A stretch of DNA of 64,000 bases from Asterella californica (taxonomy: Eukaryota > Streptophyta > Marchantiopsida > Marchantiales > Aytoniaceae): assembly GCA_036924285.1 (NCBI GenBank), contig JAYKYS010000009.1:6882001-6946000 (forward strand), read 5' to 3'. Every line of letters begins with the position of its first letter. Within the stretch, counting starts at the first letter, position 1. Position numbers and translations under genes: made by a program. The notes under the pieces are model-generated. The model had not been told where the DNA came from, did no database searches, and saw nothing but the letters and a program-made list of their open reading frames with translations. Positions 11,319-22,470 of this stretch are shown in pieces.

Positions 11319-12763
11319 CTAAATTTTTGCTCCGTCCTCGGAGTGAAGAGAGAACTTTCGTCGATGAAACAACTTCAACTTGTTATGATTGACCCGATCG
11401 AATCTCCTTCCTCCTAACTCCTGAAGGTCATACGTGAAGTTGCTCCACACCTTATCTACAACAAAAGGACTAAAATATCTAGGAAGAAACTTCTTCCTAG
11501 CCCTCTTGAATCTGATAGCATCATACAACATTACCCAATCTCCTACTTGAAAAGGTTTTACTTCTCTCTTGCCCAATCGTTTGTCGTAACTCTTCTTTTG
11601 ATGCGCTTGAGCTCGTTCCATCCGGATCATTGCTACTGCTCGGGTCTCTTCCAACTCCATGAGTTGCTCTCTTCTTGATCTGACCACGTCTTCTCTCCTT
11701 GACCTCTTCAACTTTCGTTAAATAGTTTAAAAAGTATCCAATTCGAATTGGATCGGCAACTTGGACTTCACTCCATAAATCAGTCGAAATGGAGAGTACC
11801 CAGTAGAAGTCTTTGTTGTCGTTTGATACTCCCATAAGATGACATGTAACCTCTTATCCCAAGTATGTTTTGCAGTCTCAACACCATCATCTTTGGCGAG
11901 CATCATACAAAGTGTAAGATTGGTCTTCTCCGCAATATCATTAGCATTTGGTTTGTATAAGGTCGTTACTCGTAGCTTGATAGAAAAGTGTTGTAGCATA
12001 GCAGTAGTCATGCTCTCTACAAACTCTCCTCCTCTATCTGAGACCAACTCTAACGGACATCCAAATCTGATGATCCTCTCCCATAAGAATCTACCGACTT
12101 TTGTTTCATTAGTCTTTCTCAAAGACCTAGCCTCTACCCACTTGGTACAATAGTCAGTAGCAACTACAATGTATCTATTGCCTCGATGTGTCGTATTAAG
12201 AGGACCTACAAAGTCAATACACACTTATCAAATGGTCATAACACGGGAATTGATCTTAACGGAGGTGTTCTAGTAGACTTCAGAGCAAATGCTTGACATA
12301 AGTCTCAAGTTTTGCAATAGTCTAAACATTCTTTGAAAATCCCTCTCCAGTGATAACCCGCATCCAAAATCTTGAAGACTGTTATCTTACCAGCAAAGTG
12401 ACCTCCGCAAACAGTTCCGTCGTGAAACTCGTGCATTAGCTTGAACGCCTCCTTCTGACCAACTGCTCTCCTTAGTAACCCATCTGCTCCTTGATGAAAC
12501 CGAATTCTCTCCACCATGGTGTAAAGTTTACATCTTTTGATCAACGCGTTACGTTCTCGGGTATGCATACCTTCTGGAAAAGAGTCATCTGCAAGGAAAC
12601 TCCAGATTTCTTTATACTCATCCGGTATCTCCTCAATGCTTGTGATGGTCATCAGATGCTCGTCTGGAAATGAATCATCAAACGGTTCTTCTCCCTCATC
12701 ATCATAAGCCCTTGACAAAAGATCAGCATTCGTATGATTTTTCCCTAGTCTATCTTTGATCAC
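11319..12763 (-). pseudogene. Element D1 integrase plus RNase H end
   Basis: On the minus strand: RNase H tail NADLLSRAYDDEG; a zinc-binding part with LMHEFHDGTVCGGHFAGK and CKT; the DDE core with IDFVGPLNTTHRGNRYIVV, LVSDRGGEFVE and a Glu in the NANDIAEKTNLTL stretch; then a C-terminal region VGDWVMLYDAIRFKRARKKF with a GPF-type motif (RYFSPFVVDKVW here). There is no chromodomain. Two stops and a frameshift near 11711-11730 and 12225 split it. The frame ends 14 bp before the LTR, as in D2. DDE residues remain readable, but the gene is not continuous. Confidence 0.88.
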
Positions 12764-12829
12764 ATAATCGTATTCTGTTAGAAGTATCTTCCAACGAGCA
12801 ATACGACCTTCGGCATTAGGCTTATTAAA

Positions 12830-12845
12830 GATATACTTTCGTCCT
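12830..12845. other. Deletion junction that removed RT from D1
   Basis: Read on the minus strand, protease-linker sequence GAGGACGAAAG runs straight into TATATCTTTAATAAG of RNase H. In the longer copy D2 these are 1404 bp apart (50467 and 51872), and both D2 breakpoints carry AAAG. D1 keeps one AAAG (CTTT at 12836-12839). This is the footprint of a microhomology-mediated deletion. Confidence 0.85.
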
Positions 12846-12869
12846 CAGACGAGGATTGTTAATCGTAAG

Positions 12870-13830
12870 AATCTCCAATATCTACTTTTGAGACACTTTG
12901 ATCATCCTCCGTATCAGATTCTCAGTAGTCACTAGTGGGTCTATCAGAGTCAAAAGTCACAACTCCAACACCCGAGAGAGGTACTATCACTCTATGATCT
13001 CTAGGCCCAATCCGTAAGTATCCCTTGTGCCACCTATCAGTGGTGTGCACAGCTCTCAACCAAGGCCTACCTAGGAGCAAATCATAACTAGAGTCCTTTA
13101 ACACTTGAAAAGACATCAATGTTTGAACTCCCATCGCAAACACGACCACCTTCTCTAACACACCAAGAGGTCTTACCCGTTGCTTGTTAGCCATCTCCAC
13201 GACAATGCTAGCAGGGCGAGTTGGTTCCATCCTCAACTTCTTCATCAACCTCTCTGATAGGGCATTTACAGTCGACTCTCCATCCACCAAACGTCAGAGA
13301 CGTAGTGACCATTCAACCGGACTTCAATCTTTGAAACCCTAGTGCATACCTCTGAAGCATGCACATCCACCACACCAACTCCCACAGACTTCGATGTCTT
13401 GCTCTTGGGTTTCTTCTTCTTGCTTCTCTTAGAACTCAGTCCTCCTCTGAGTTCCCTTCGTAAGCTGGGATTAAGTGCGATCAGTTGCCCAACAACGATG
13501 TCGACTTTCTGAGCACCCACATCTTCAACCACATCATATCCCGCTTAGGAAGATGAAATGGTGAAATCTGTCATCCCCAACTTCCTTCTTGGCTCCCTTG
13601 GTGTACTCGAAACATTACTCGAACGAGTACTTCTACTTGCTGACTCCTCCATGAAAACCGGTTCATCAAAAAATCGAGTTCTTTTCCTTTTTTGAGCTAA
13701 AAGCTCCACCGGTGCATGAGAAGAATTTGAACTCTCTCCTTTCTCGTAGATGGGATTTCGCACGACATCGATAGTAGTCACCCCCTTGTCTCGTCCTTGT
13801 GATGGATTTCCTCCACCCACATTCATTCTG
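12870..13830 (-). pseudogene. Element D1 protease region and linker
   Basis: Three overlapping minus frames (13545-13826, 13266-13532, 12922-13290) match one continuous stretch of D2 at 49560-50458. The retropepsin-like part reads MVDGESTVNALSERLMKKL, then YDLLLGRPWLRAVHTTDRWHKG, the usual LLGRPWL motif. The active-site triad is D-G-E rather than the usual D-S/T-G. The linker contains a Lys-rich patch (SKRSKKKKPKSK). The protease would cut the Gag-Pol polyprotein. Frameshifts make it inactive. Confidence 0.75.
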
Positions 13831-14791
13831 ACAGCTTCGGCACCTCTTGCTCCGTTGTTAGGACAATTTCGCTGAAAATGAGAACCTCCACACGTCCAAC
13901 AAGTGATTCCTCCAAAGTTACCTTGGTTGCCTCCAAAGTTACCTTGATTTCCTCGGTTGGGATTGTTGTCGTAACCTCTTTGACCTCCTCCACCTTTGTT
14001 CCCTCATTCTCGTAACTGCACTACATTTATCTTGAGATCCGCAAGAGTGTCGGTGATGCCTTCAGCTCGGCATGAAAATCAGAGGTGACAGTAGACATCG
14101 TTGTTGGGACAAACGGTCTTAGCACCACCGTTGGAGTAGGAGCTGACGTTGAAACAATCACCAATTGTGATGGTGCAGATGCTATCGTTGTGGTTAAACC
14201 AAGAGTCGGAGTCGACACCAGAGAGGCATGATGAGGTTGGATGATATCCCCTTCATCCAAACTCTCTTCTATATTTGTCGTAATCTTGATGACCTCCGCT
14301 TTGGTTGTTGGCTTCTCGTACCTCACTTGAGTTCGAATTGAAGGTCTCAACCCTCCCACCAAGTTCTTGGTCAGCACTGCTCCAATCCCCGCCATCGTTA
14401 GCTCCACATTGTCTCCACTCTTCCGTATGACCGTCCGAAACCGTTGCTCCAACTTATCCACCCTTTCGGCATATTGCCGAACTTTCTCGTCATCCCGTTG
14501 TTTCAAATGAGTAAGCTCCACCATGAACTTCTCATAACTCTCTTCTGGAAGAAATTCTTTGATGAGTGCATTACTCAACGTCTCTCATGTGTCCTCAACT
14601 ACACCATGTGTTTTGCTCTTCACTCGGTCTTCATACCACGTAAGAGCAAAATCTTCTAAAAACTCTGGCAGTAACAACACCCATTCTTCCTTCCTTCTCA
14701 CGTTGTTTCCGATGCAACCTCTTTTGAAGTCTCGTACAAATGGTTCTACATCTTCATTGTCCTTCTCATGAAACACTTGTAACTTCCCCAT
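13830..14791 (-). pseudogene. Element D1 Gag capsid and C-terminal zinc knuckle
   Basis: The frame opens with MGKLQVFHEKDNEDVEPFVR (14791) and continues through FALTWYEDRV, a stop, and then ESYEKFMVELTHLKQRDDEK to 14027. This is the Ty3/gypsy capsid fold with the W and the Y...F..L pattern. A Pro/Thr/Ala-rich linker follows. A zinc knuckle CX2CX4HX4C (CWTCGGSHFQRNC) lies at about 13860-13900. One in-frame stop at about 14586 and a disrupted end near 14026 show decay. Gag packages the element RNA. Confidence 0.82.
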
Positions 14792-15004
14792 CTTGTAACT
14801 ATTCTTTCTACCCTTCTAATTTTTGTGCAATAACTACTCGCTAAAAGAGTACGAACATCACCAATTCCATTCGCGAATAATCTACCATAGGTAAAATAAA
14901 AAGAAATGGTTGTAACAACACTTCTTGTGCCATCTCTTCTCCCAAGGTAATCATGAGCTTGAGTCACATCACCGCCTTCTCCACCATCCGAATGACATTC
15001 TCCA

Positions 15005-15481
15005 TCACAACTCAACCGAGTTTTCTTTTGAAGTCGACAACTTCTCCGTCTCAGCTCTTTGAGTCTCGTCCAACTTCTCGACTACAGACGTAAGTAGGGC
15101 GGCCACATCAACGCACTTGTGTCCTCTTGATAGATCACCCACTCCACAACTTGGACAAGGATCTTCTCCTAGAAGATGAATTGGTGCTGGTGAAGATGGA
15201 CCCACTCGAAGACTTAAATCAGTAAACTCCCGCTTCCCTTTAGCTCTCTCGGTTTTGATTCTAGTTGGACAATTCACTACTTTATGTCCCAACCCTCTAC
15301 AGAAATAACACCACAAGTCGATTTCTACTCTTCTCCTCGAAGATTCTACTTGAGGTTTCGTACTAGGGTTCTCAAACTCAACGATAACCTCTTTCGAGCT
15401 CTCTCTGATGCTTACTATGACATCTAAACCTTGAAGAAGGTTTCTAAGTCTAACTTTCTAATCTTTCGAACTTCCACTCAT
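15005..15481 (-). pseudogene. Element D1 extra zinc-knuckle frame upstream of Gag
   Basis: Minus frame with a CX2CX4HX4C knuckle (CYFCRGLGHKVVNC), a basic stretch (RIKTERAKGKREF), a second Cys/His cluster CPSCGVGDLSRGHKC, and a C-terminal helical tail. The equivalent frame in D2 (47895-48410) is open over 171 residues. Here a stop near 15461 breaks the first part. Its place before, rather than after, the capsid region is unusual for Ty3/gypsy elements. Nucleic-acid binding is inferred from the knuckle only. Confidence 0.75.
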
Positions 15482-15609
15482 GTTGCACCTTCTCAACCAT
15501 TAAGTGGACAAAATATCTTTGAGGAAAGTAACTCTACATCACTTTCTTAACTCTTTCGAGCTTTATACTAAAAATCATGTATTATACATGCTATACACGA
15601 AATAAAATC

Positions 15610-15960
15610 CAATCTAAAATTAAGAGTCCATGATAATATCCTCATGACCATCGTCTATACTGATCGTAGCAGACATCTTAAAGTCACTCTTGTAAAGATC
15701 ACACTCTACTTCGCCAGAGCATTCGTAGCCTCCACAGTGAATGATGTTTTGAACTAAATCTTCTTCGCATCTGCGCCGATGTTCGCAGAAGCTTCTTGAT
15801 ATAGAGCAAAAAAAGCACCCCAACTGCAATAGATGCTGGATCATAACGCCTCTATACTTAACTTTGGCTTTTCTGTCTCTGTTCTAACTCCCAAACGTCT
15901 CTTCTTCAACCTCGACACTCGAACTGGATTCCTCATGAAATATCTTCAAGACCTCCTTGT
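15610..15960 (-). pseudogene. Element D1 leader frame of unknown function
   Basis: The leader of both D1 and D2 (47440-47772) carries a short conserved frame. The shared part is CS.GAFFALYQEASA.IGADA and, after a frame change, EVECDLYKSDFKM and DDGHEDII, ending in a stop just before the zinc-knuckle frame. The conservation is at protein level, but both copies have stops. No known domain is recognised. It may be an N-terminal extension of the zinc-knuckle protein or a separate small protein. Confidence 0.45.
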
Positions 15961-16029
15961 ATGTCGAACCGTATATCTCTTAATCGATAAGAGATCTCTC
16001 CAAGATTTTTGTGATCTCTAGTAGTTCAA

Positions 16030-16720
16030 CCTCCAAGCTACTTATTAATGAAGTTTCAATAGAAAATTCCTTAATCAAAAGAGGTGGTGCTAACTGTACA
16101 AATTTTCAGATAACTGAAATTTATATATTTTCACTTCTCTCATGGCTTTCAACCCCCTCTACTTTGAAAAATTCTATCTCTCTCTTCATACATCATCTTC
16201 TCATGATTTTTGTTTCTTCTAGTAGCTCATCAGACAAGCTACAATCCTGGATGTTTTCACAGGAAAATAAAATTCATAGAAAATCTGACAATAACTATAA
16301 AACTTTTCCAGAGAGCATAATTCCTCAACTCTCGTGAATAAACCTCCTCAACTTTGAAAATTCATGGCTCTCTCTCCATACAACCTTTTCTCCTGATTTC
16401 TGTTGTCCTAGATAGTTTATCAGCCAATCTAAAACACTGGAAAGTTTCTCAGGAAAATAAAATTCACAAAAAATCTGAAAATGACTGTAAATTTTTCCAG
16501 AGAACAGAATTCTTCAACTCTCACAAATAAACCCCCTCAATTTTGAAAATTCATTGCTCCCTCTCTAGACCACCTTTTCTTATGATTTCTTTTTACGTAG
16601 ATAGGCTATCAGCCAAGCTACAGTTCTGGAGAGTTTCACTGGAAAATAAAATTCACAGAAAATCTGACAATGACTGTAAACTTTTCCAGAGAGCAGAAAT
16701 CTTCAAACTCTGAAATTTTT
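16030..16720. repeat. Element D1 leader tandem repeats, about 190 bp
   Basis: Blocks containing GAAAATAAAATTCACAGAAA and a conserved CTTTGAAAATTCATGGCTC-like segment recur about every 190 bp, three to four times. The plus-strand element D2 has the matching array at 46670-47250. It lies between the primer-binding site and the first coding frame, where packaging or translation signals are expected. Confidence 0.75.
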
Positions 16721-16994
16721 CTCCTCTAATAACTTCTCTCTCTTCCTTTCTCTACAACTCTTGTTTCATCCCTTTTCAACTCTCCTCAAACTCTTTCTAA
16801 GTGAACAAGATGTAAAGAATAACCTCGAATGCATCATAGATCACTACGGGATACACGAAAAGTTCTAATGTTGCTAACATCGCGTTAGCTCTCTCTCCTC
16901 CCAACGTTCTCTCCATGTGCTCTCTCATGATCTCTTTTTGTCGAATATAGAACTGAACTCTAAACATCTTTCAACGATCCCTTCAAGTGAGGTC

Positions 16995-17015
16995 TCGACA
17001 ACGAAACCAAAAATG
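16995..17015 (-). other. Element D1 primer-binding site
   Basis: Minus strand TTTTTGGTTTCGTTGTCGAG immediately follows the 5' LTR end TTTACA. It resembles the plant tRNA-Asp type site (TGGCGCCGTTGCCGGGGA) with several changes. D2 has TTTTTGGTTCCGTTGCCGAG, one step closer. Confidence 0.6.
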
Positions 17016-17914
17016 TAAACCCTCCACGATCCCATCGATCAACTACCTCCCGGTCTCTCAACCTCCACGATCGTCATCGATGAATCTGCAAATGTCGAGC
17101 TTGTCTCTCACTCAAGGATCACCTCTGATGGCTTTGATGGAAGCACACCATGAACTTGAAGGAAAAAATGCTAAGTTCACTCATTCATACACCCACAACT
17201 TATCAACTAAAAATCTTCATAAACTCATCAACTAAAATCCTCCATTCTAACGACGTTCTCAAGTTCTCACATGCTAAAAATATCTCACACTCTCTATATT
17301 ACTCAAGTTGTCAATACGACGATGTGAAAACAAGGATCATGAGCTCTTCTCTACTCCTCTATTTATACATTCTAGATTTTTATTTTAGTACCATCCTGTA
17401 ACTCAGCCGTAACTACTTTTACCAGGTTTTACTAAGATATTACTTAAAGTAAAAGCATTAATCACATGGGCTTCTTACCTTTTCACATGGGCTTATTCCT
17501 TCAAAGTCAACAACTTCTAGAAGGATTCATGAATATTCTCAAGGAATCTCGAATTTCCACCCCTCCTCTACACTAGGATCCACTAAAAAAAAACATGTGG
17601 AATCTCTTCTTGTTTTTAATGCACACAGTCTACAACTTTAATCCCACCACTAATATCAAGTCAAAAAGGAGATAAGGGTTACTTTCCACCTCCTTTCTAC
17701 ATTTTAGACAAGATGACAAGATAGTAGTGCTCACTCTTTAAGAAATATTTGAATTCTGCCAAAAGTACAGCTAAGTTTAACCATAACTAACTTTAGCTAG
17801 TCATGACTAACTTGATACCTCCTTAAAGTACTTGGGCAGCAAATAAACCTTCTCAACACTTAGTTTAACCATAACTAATAGACAAACTTCCTATGTGTAA
17901 CATAGGTCGTTACA
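17016..17914 (-). repeat. Element D1 5' LTR
   Basis: 899 bp, TGTAAACCC...GTTACA on the plus strand, closely matching 10392-11305 apart from small indels (for example near 17464, where the other LTR has a longer AT segment). It is bounded by the primer-binding site on the low side and by the 4-bp target repeat GCAC (17915-17918) on the high side. A fully conserved LTR pair defines D1 as one insertion event. Confidence 0.93.
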
Positions 17915-18430
17915 GCACCTGACAGCGTGAGATGAACTTCCTCAAGTCGAGATAAGATCTTCTCACAGTCTGCTATGTGATTGATGACATCTCATCGACA
18001 CCCCCTCTAATCTAATGCTTCATCCTTCTCATCCTCTACACATCCTTTGATGGGGATGTCATCCAAGAAAGACATCGTCTTTTCAAGGATGAAGTCCCTT
18101 AGAACTCGATTCATCTCATTCATCATGTGTGCTACCGAGTTGGTAGCTCCTTGTGGTAAGGTACACATCCTAACCAACCTCAAAGGTGTCCTCGTGTCGT
18201 GAAGTCTCTGCTCTTCTCCGCTAATTGAAACTGATCATATCTTGAATAAAGATCTCTCATTGAGTAAATTGCTCTTCCTGCAAACGCTTCAGCAAACTCA
18301 TCCACAATTGGTCCCACCCCAGCATTTCTGATTGTTACTGCGTTCACCGATTGCATGTCCGCAGATTTTTTTACGAGATCTGGCAACTAAGAATATGTAG
18401 GTTCTATTTTTCTGCTTGGAGGTCATGGAT
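17915..18430 (-). pseudogene. Family A reverse transcriptase, N-terminal fragment
   Basis: The minus frame gives VDEFAEAFAGRAIYSMRDLYSRYDQFQLAEKSRD, and in the lower part a DDIPIK.C segment containing the Asp pair of the RT active site, then LEEVHLTLSGA running into the D1 edge. These align with 62653-63060 of the right-hand copy. Frameshifts and stops occur near 18180 and 18010. Homology fades above about 18430, where the 5' half of the element is missing. Confidence 0.82.
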
Positions 18431-21400
18431 GATATGGAATAAACTATCTCACTCCTTTCTTGCAAATTGACAACTGAAGAATTATGTCAAGACATTGTGC
18501 ACGAGATGTATCTTGGATACATCTTCTGCTTATAGTTGGACAGATGTTTGATTTGGCTAACTTTGTTATCGTCAGAAATCCTTGCAATTGGTGGAATAAG
18601 CGACACATAAAGTTTTGTCTTTTGTTGTAATTGATTATGTCTACACACTTCACAATTGTTTCTTCTATTTATGATTTGATGATTGTCTCTATCATTTATT
18701 GTTGAGTTTGTGTTTTGTTCCTATAGCTTTAGTCACATATACAACCCTCCACAATCTAGTTAATAGATTCCATCTCTGAATTCATATGTTATCATTTTTT
18801 CAACCTGAACCTTGCATTTCTTTGAAGAGAGTTAGTCCTTGTCTATTCGCATCGAGGTAAACTATTGTTTGTCTTTACATTCTCCTTGGATCCTCTAGTT
18901 GTGACTTTCTCCATCTTGCTCGTCTGATCACTTTACTAGCTCATGGATCCTGAGTTAAGGTGTTTTGTTGTTTGACTTAGGTGACCGATCTCTTGCACCT
19001 CTATCTAGCTTGCACCAGCAACCTTTCCATCTATCCAACTTCAGTTTGCACCAGCAGCTTCTTAACAAGTGTATTAGCTAGAATTTGACTTTTTGGATGT
19101 TCATTTTGAGTTTCTCTTCGTCTTGAAAACCACATTCATCATTGCTTTCAATATCACTACTTTAGGTGTCAGTCGAATTTGTGCTATCATCATCAGTTCT
19201 TATGTTGTCTAGTTGAATTCACTTTTCTTTTATTATGTCTATAATGAGTCCTTTTTATCATATGCTACACTATCCTCACCGAGTATTCATCTTGGTGTTC
19301 AGGGAATTTGGTGCATCATTTGAGCATCCGACTTGGCTTTGGTTATTGAACTGAGTGATATTAAACTCTTTTTCTGGTTTGAGCTTATGGAATTTGGTCC
19401 AAGCTATCAATGATACATTCATGTTCCAACTCATGCATCAAACAAATTCTCAACATATTGTTTCTAACCTTTTCCTGGTATAATTTGGTAGAGCGATCTT
19501 TCTAAATATATGGATAGGCATAGCCTTGAAGATATGCCTCACTATAATTAAGCTCCTTCCAAAAGTCCTTGTGCAGTACACTTGTCTTCAGTTTCTTCTC
19601 TATGTATTGTAGTTGTTCGTCTGCTCCTATATCTCTTCCAGTCAGATATCTTAAGTACCGAATTATCTCATCTTTGGTTGCAATGTGACATCCATTTTGT
19701 TTCATCCATTGATCCAATCCAATCCATAACTATTAAGATGAGCATCTACTTTCAAAGATTTAATCTAACTCTTTTGGACATCATGATGATCTTTTGCATT
19801 TCAAGAAAATTTACCTCTATTGCTTTGATACTTATCTCGGTATTATTCTCAAAGAGCTTATGTAATAAACCTCTTCGTTATCTTGTTTGGATCCTTTCTG
19901 TTGTCCTTTTTTCACTCTCTTTCTCTTTCATGATCGTCATCAGAAGGATGGTGGTTACAGCAAAGAAGAGGATGTCTAGAGACACCCTTGTCTCACCTCT
20001 GGAGATATCACTCTTCATATTTTTGAGAAAACATCCACATGTAATGATGTAATTAAAAATTTGATACAAAACTCTTTATTTTGTTTAACAAATAAATTAA
20101 GTCATATTTTTCTAAACTTTTTTAATTTTTAAAATTAAATATTTTTAAAATACAATATAAAACATATGCTTCCTTTTGGAATAATAGAGTTTTAATAGAA
20201 GATATCTTATTTTAAGATTAAAAACTTTTACAAAATTTTTACAAATTTTTATAAAAGTTATCCTTTTTCCACTTGCTTGTGTTCTCAATGAAACAACAAT
20301 GAACCCTCTAAGCTGACAACTTCTGCAGATGATACTTTGTGAAATCTCCATACATGTACACATACGATATGTATGTTCTACCAAACCCTTCGTTAAATCA
20401 TGAGAAACAAATCCGTTTCTATATATGTTATCATTTCTCATAGGTAATTATGATTTATCATATCGTAAGCCTTTTCAAAATCAAGTTTAAGAAAAGAGGA
20501 TGACAGATTTTTGTCTTCTCTTCATTTTTCCCTCCGATTTGAAAGTTAGAATAATATTAAAGATATTCTTTTCCTTGATGAAAACACTTCTGATTATTTA
20601 TCACAGCATGGAGTTCTTTATAATCTTTCTACCATCAGCTTTGGTGGTTTCCACATGTACAATATTCTTGAAAATTCTTTACTTTTCTTTATGTTTTGGT
20701 ATAGTGGGTTTCTTCCACTGATAGAGAAATTACGACAAGCAATGGAGGTAATGACTAATTCTTGACATATGTGTAGACAGTAGAAGGAAAGTGTACACGG
20801 TGGTGACTGAGGAGTGAACTTAGAAGGATTCCTGAGATAAGAGATGAAGACGAGACTCATGATACTACTGACGGAGGGAGAGTGATGATAAGCTCGGAGA
20901 AAGAATGCTTTGACATGATCCATAGCTGTGCTCTTCAAGTTCATGAGTGACAAAAGACATGATGTTCAATATTTAGAGAGGTCAAAGAGCGATTGATGGA
21001 AATTCTTTAGATCATAAGATCATTCATACGATGACGATTAGATCCATTTCAATTCTATTCCTCAACACTATACCAAAGAACTTAGAATGTGCAACAGATC
21101 CAGATCACCAGGTTAGTAGGACATGTATATACAAGGTTACCTACTCTAATCTTAATTCTCCCACAATCTTTCTCCTTTGGACGTTAACTCTCCAAGGGCA
21201 ACGATTTAACACATGCTTTCTGTAGGTCCATACTTCTATCATCAAACACAGTTAGACTTCATGTGAGATACCACATTGGCTCATATACTCAGTCACTAAC
21301 ACTTCTAGAAGACAGAGATTGTGCTTTATAACTCTCCTGCGTAAGTTTTGACAAATTGACATCGATCTTCCATGATCATTCTACTCACAATCCGCTTCAG

Positions 21401-22438
21401 ATTGTATTGTCAAAACCTCTGGATTCATTTGAGTCACAATGACACCCCTCGTTATAAACATCAGAACATACTTTTTTGTATATCCAAACATAAACATGAG
21501 AACTCTATCAGATAAAATGGACTTCGTCCTCTAGAAGTCTCAGTTGTATAAGATATCAGCATAGTTTAACTAGTTTAACTTTACTAGTCAAAGTTAAACT
21601 TTGCAAATAAATCTCTCACCAAGTCTAATTTGATTGGCAGCTTCACAGATCTATTCCATTGTCTGATCATGGAGGTAGTGATCTTTCTTGTTAAGTTGAT
21701 CCATTTTCATCCGCCATCGATTAGATGTTGTCACCATTTGTTCAGAGGTCTTGCATGATGAGTTCCAGTCTCAACTTGCCACTTGAGAAATACAATTGAT
21801 CATCAATCTCCATGGCTGTTGCTTCAAACATCTCCTCGAGTGTTCGAACTAGAGCATCATGAATTTCAAATCTCTTATCTTGCGTCCATTGAAAATGCTT
21901 CTCTAATCTAGCATGGAACAGGATATATAGAGACTTTCGATGAACAACCGATGATAATGTTCACTCTGATCTCTCAAATTACTTCTTTCATGAGCAAGGG
22001 TCATCATATACTCTTTCTCATGCATCTTGCTCTCCACGTTCAAGTCTTTGCGACATTCGTTCAAGCTCGATAAATCTCCCAGTCCACTACTTCAATGGAT
22101 GCCGCATACTGTATTCATGTGTTTCGATTTCGATGAATTCATATAAGAGAGATGCATATAAGAGAGATGCTTTGTCAAGAAGAAAAACGTTTATCATGAC
22201 ACATTGCCATGGGATACGTCCAAGAGACAGCAACAAGTCATAGACATAAATATGCAAAATAATCACGAAAATACATCAACTACTACGCATGATCATGTAT
22301 ATTCAAAAAAGAGTATTTATTCTCAAATAGACAAAAACTCAGAATACACCATCAATAATCCTCTGCACAATGATGTTATATCGTGAGTTCTCTCTGAACG
22401 ACTTGTGATTACACAGTGAGCTTGGGCATATTAAACTA
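18431..22438. other. Gene-poor stretch, nothing recognised
   Basis: About 4 kb with no frame I can assign. The longest frames (for example 19582-20052 plus, 20618-20953 minus) look like chance openings rich in Leu, Ile, Phe and Ser. The base composition becomes strongly AT-rich near 20080-20250. At 21262 the text TGTGAGATACCACATTGG resembles the start of some plant LTRs, but no partner end was found. Old, unrecognisable transposon sequence is likely. Confidence 0.4.
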
Positions 22439-22470
22439 ACATGTAACGACCAATTGCAAAAGTTACATGT
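22439..22470. repeat. 9-bp inverted repeat with a TGTAACGACC start
   Basis: ACATGTAAC (22439-22447) and GTTACATGT (22462-22470) are exact inverted copies with a 14-base spacer. The left arm contains TGTAACGACC, the same start as family D LTRs, but the following sequence does not match a D LTR. Confidence 0.5.

Noticed and set aside
21262..21290. LTR-like start TGTGAGATACCACATTGG
   Set aside because: No matching second LTR, primer site or coding region was found on either side, so the resemblance is not enough.
22439..22470. Family D LTR start at 22441
   Set aside because: Only the first ten bases, TGTAACGACC, agree; the following sequence is unrelated and no LTR end was found.
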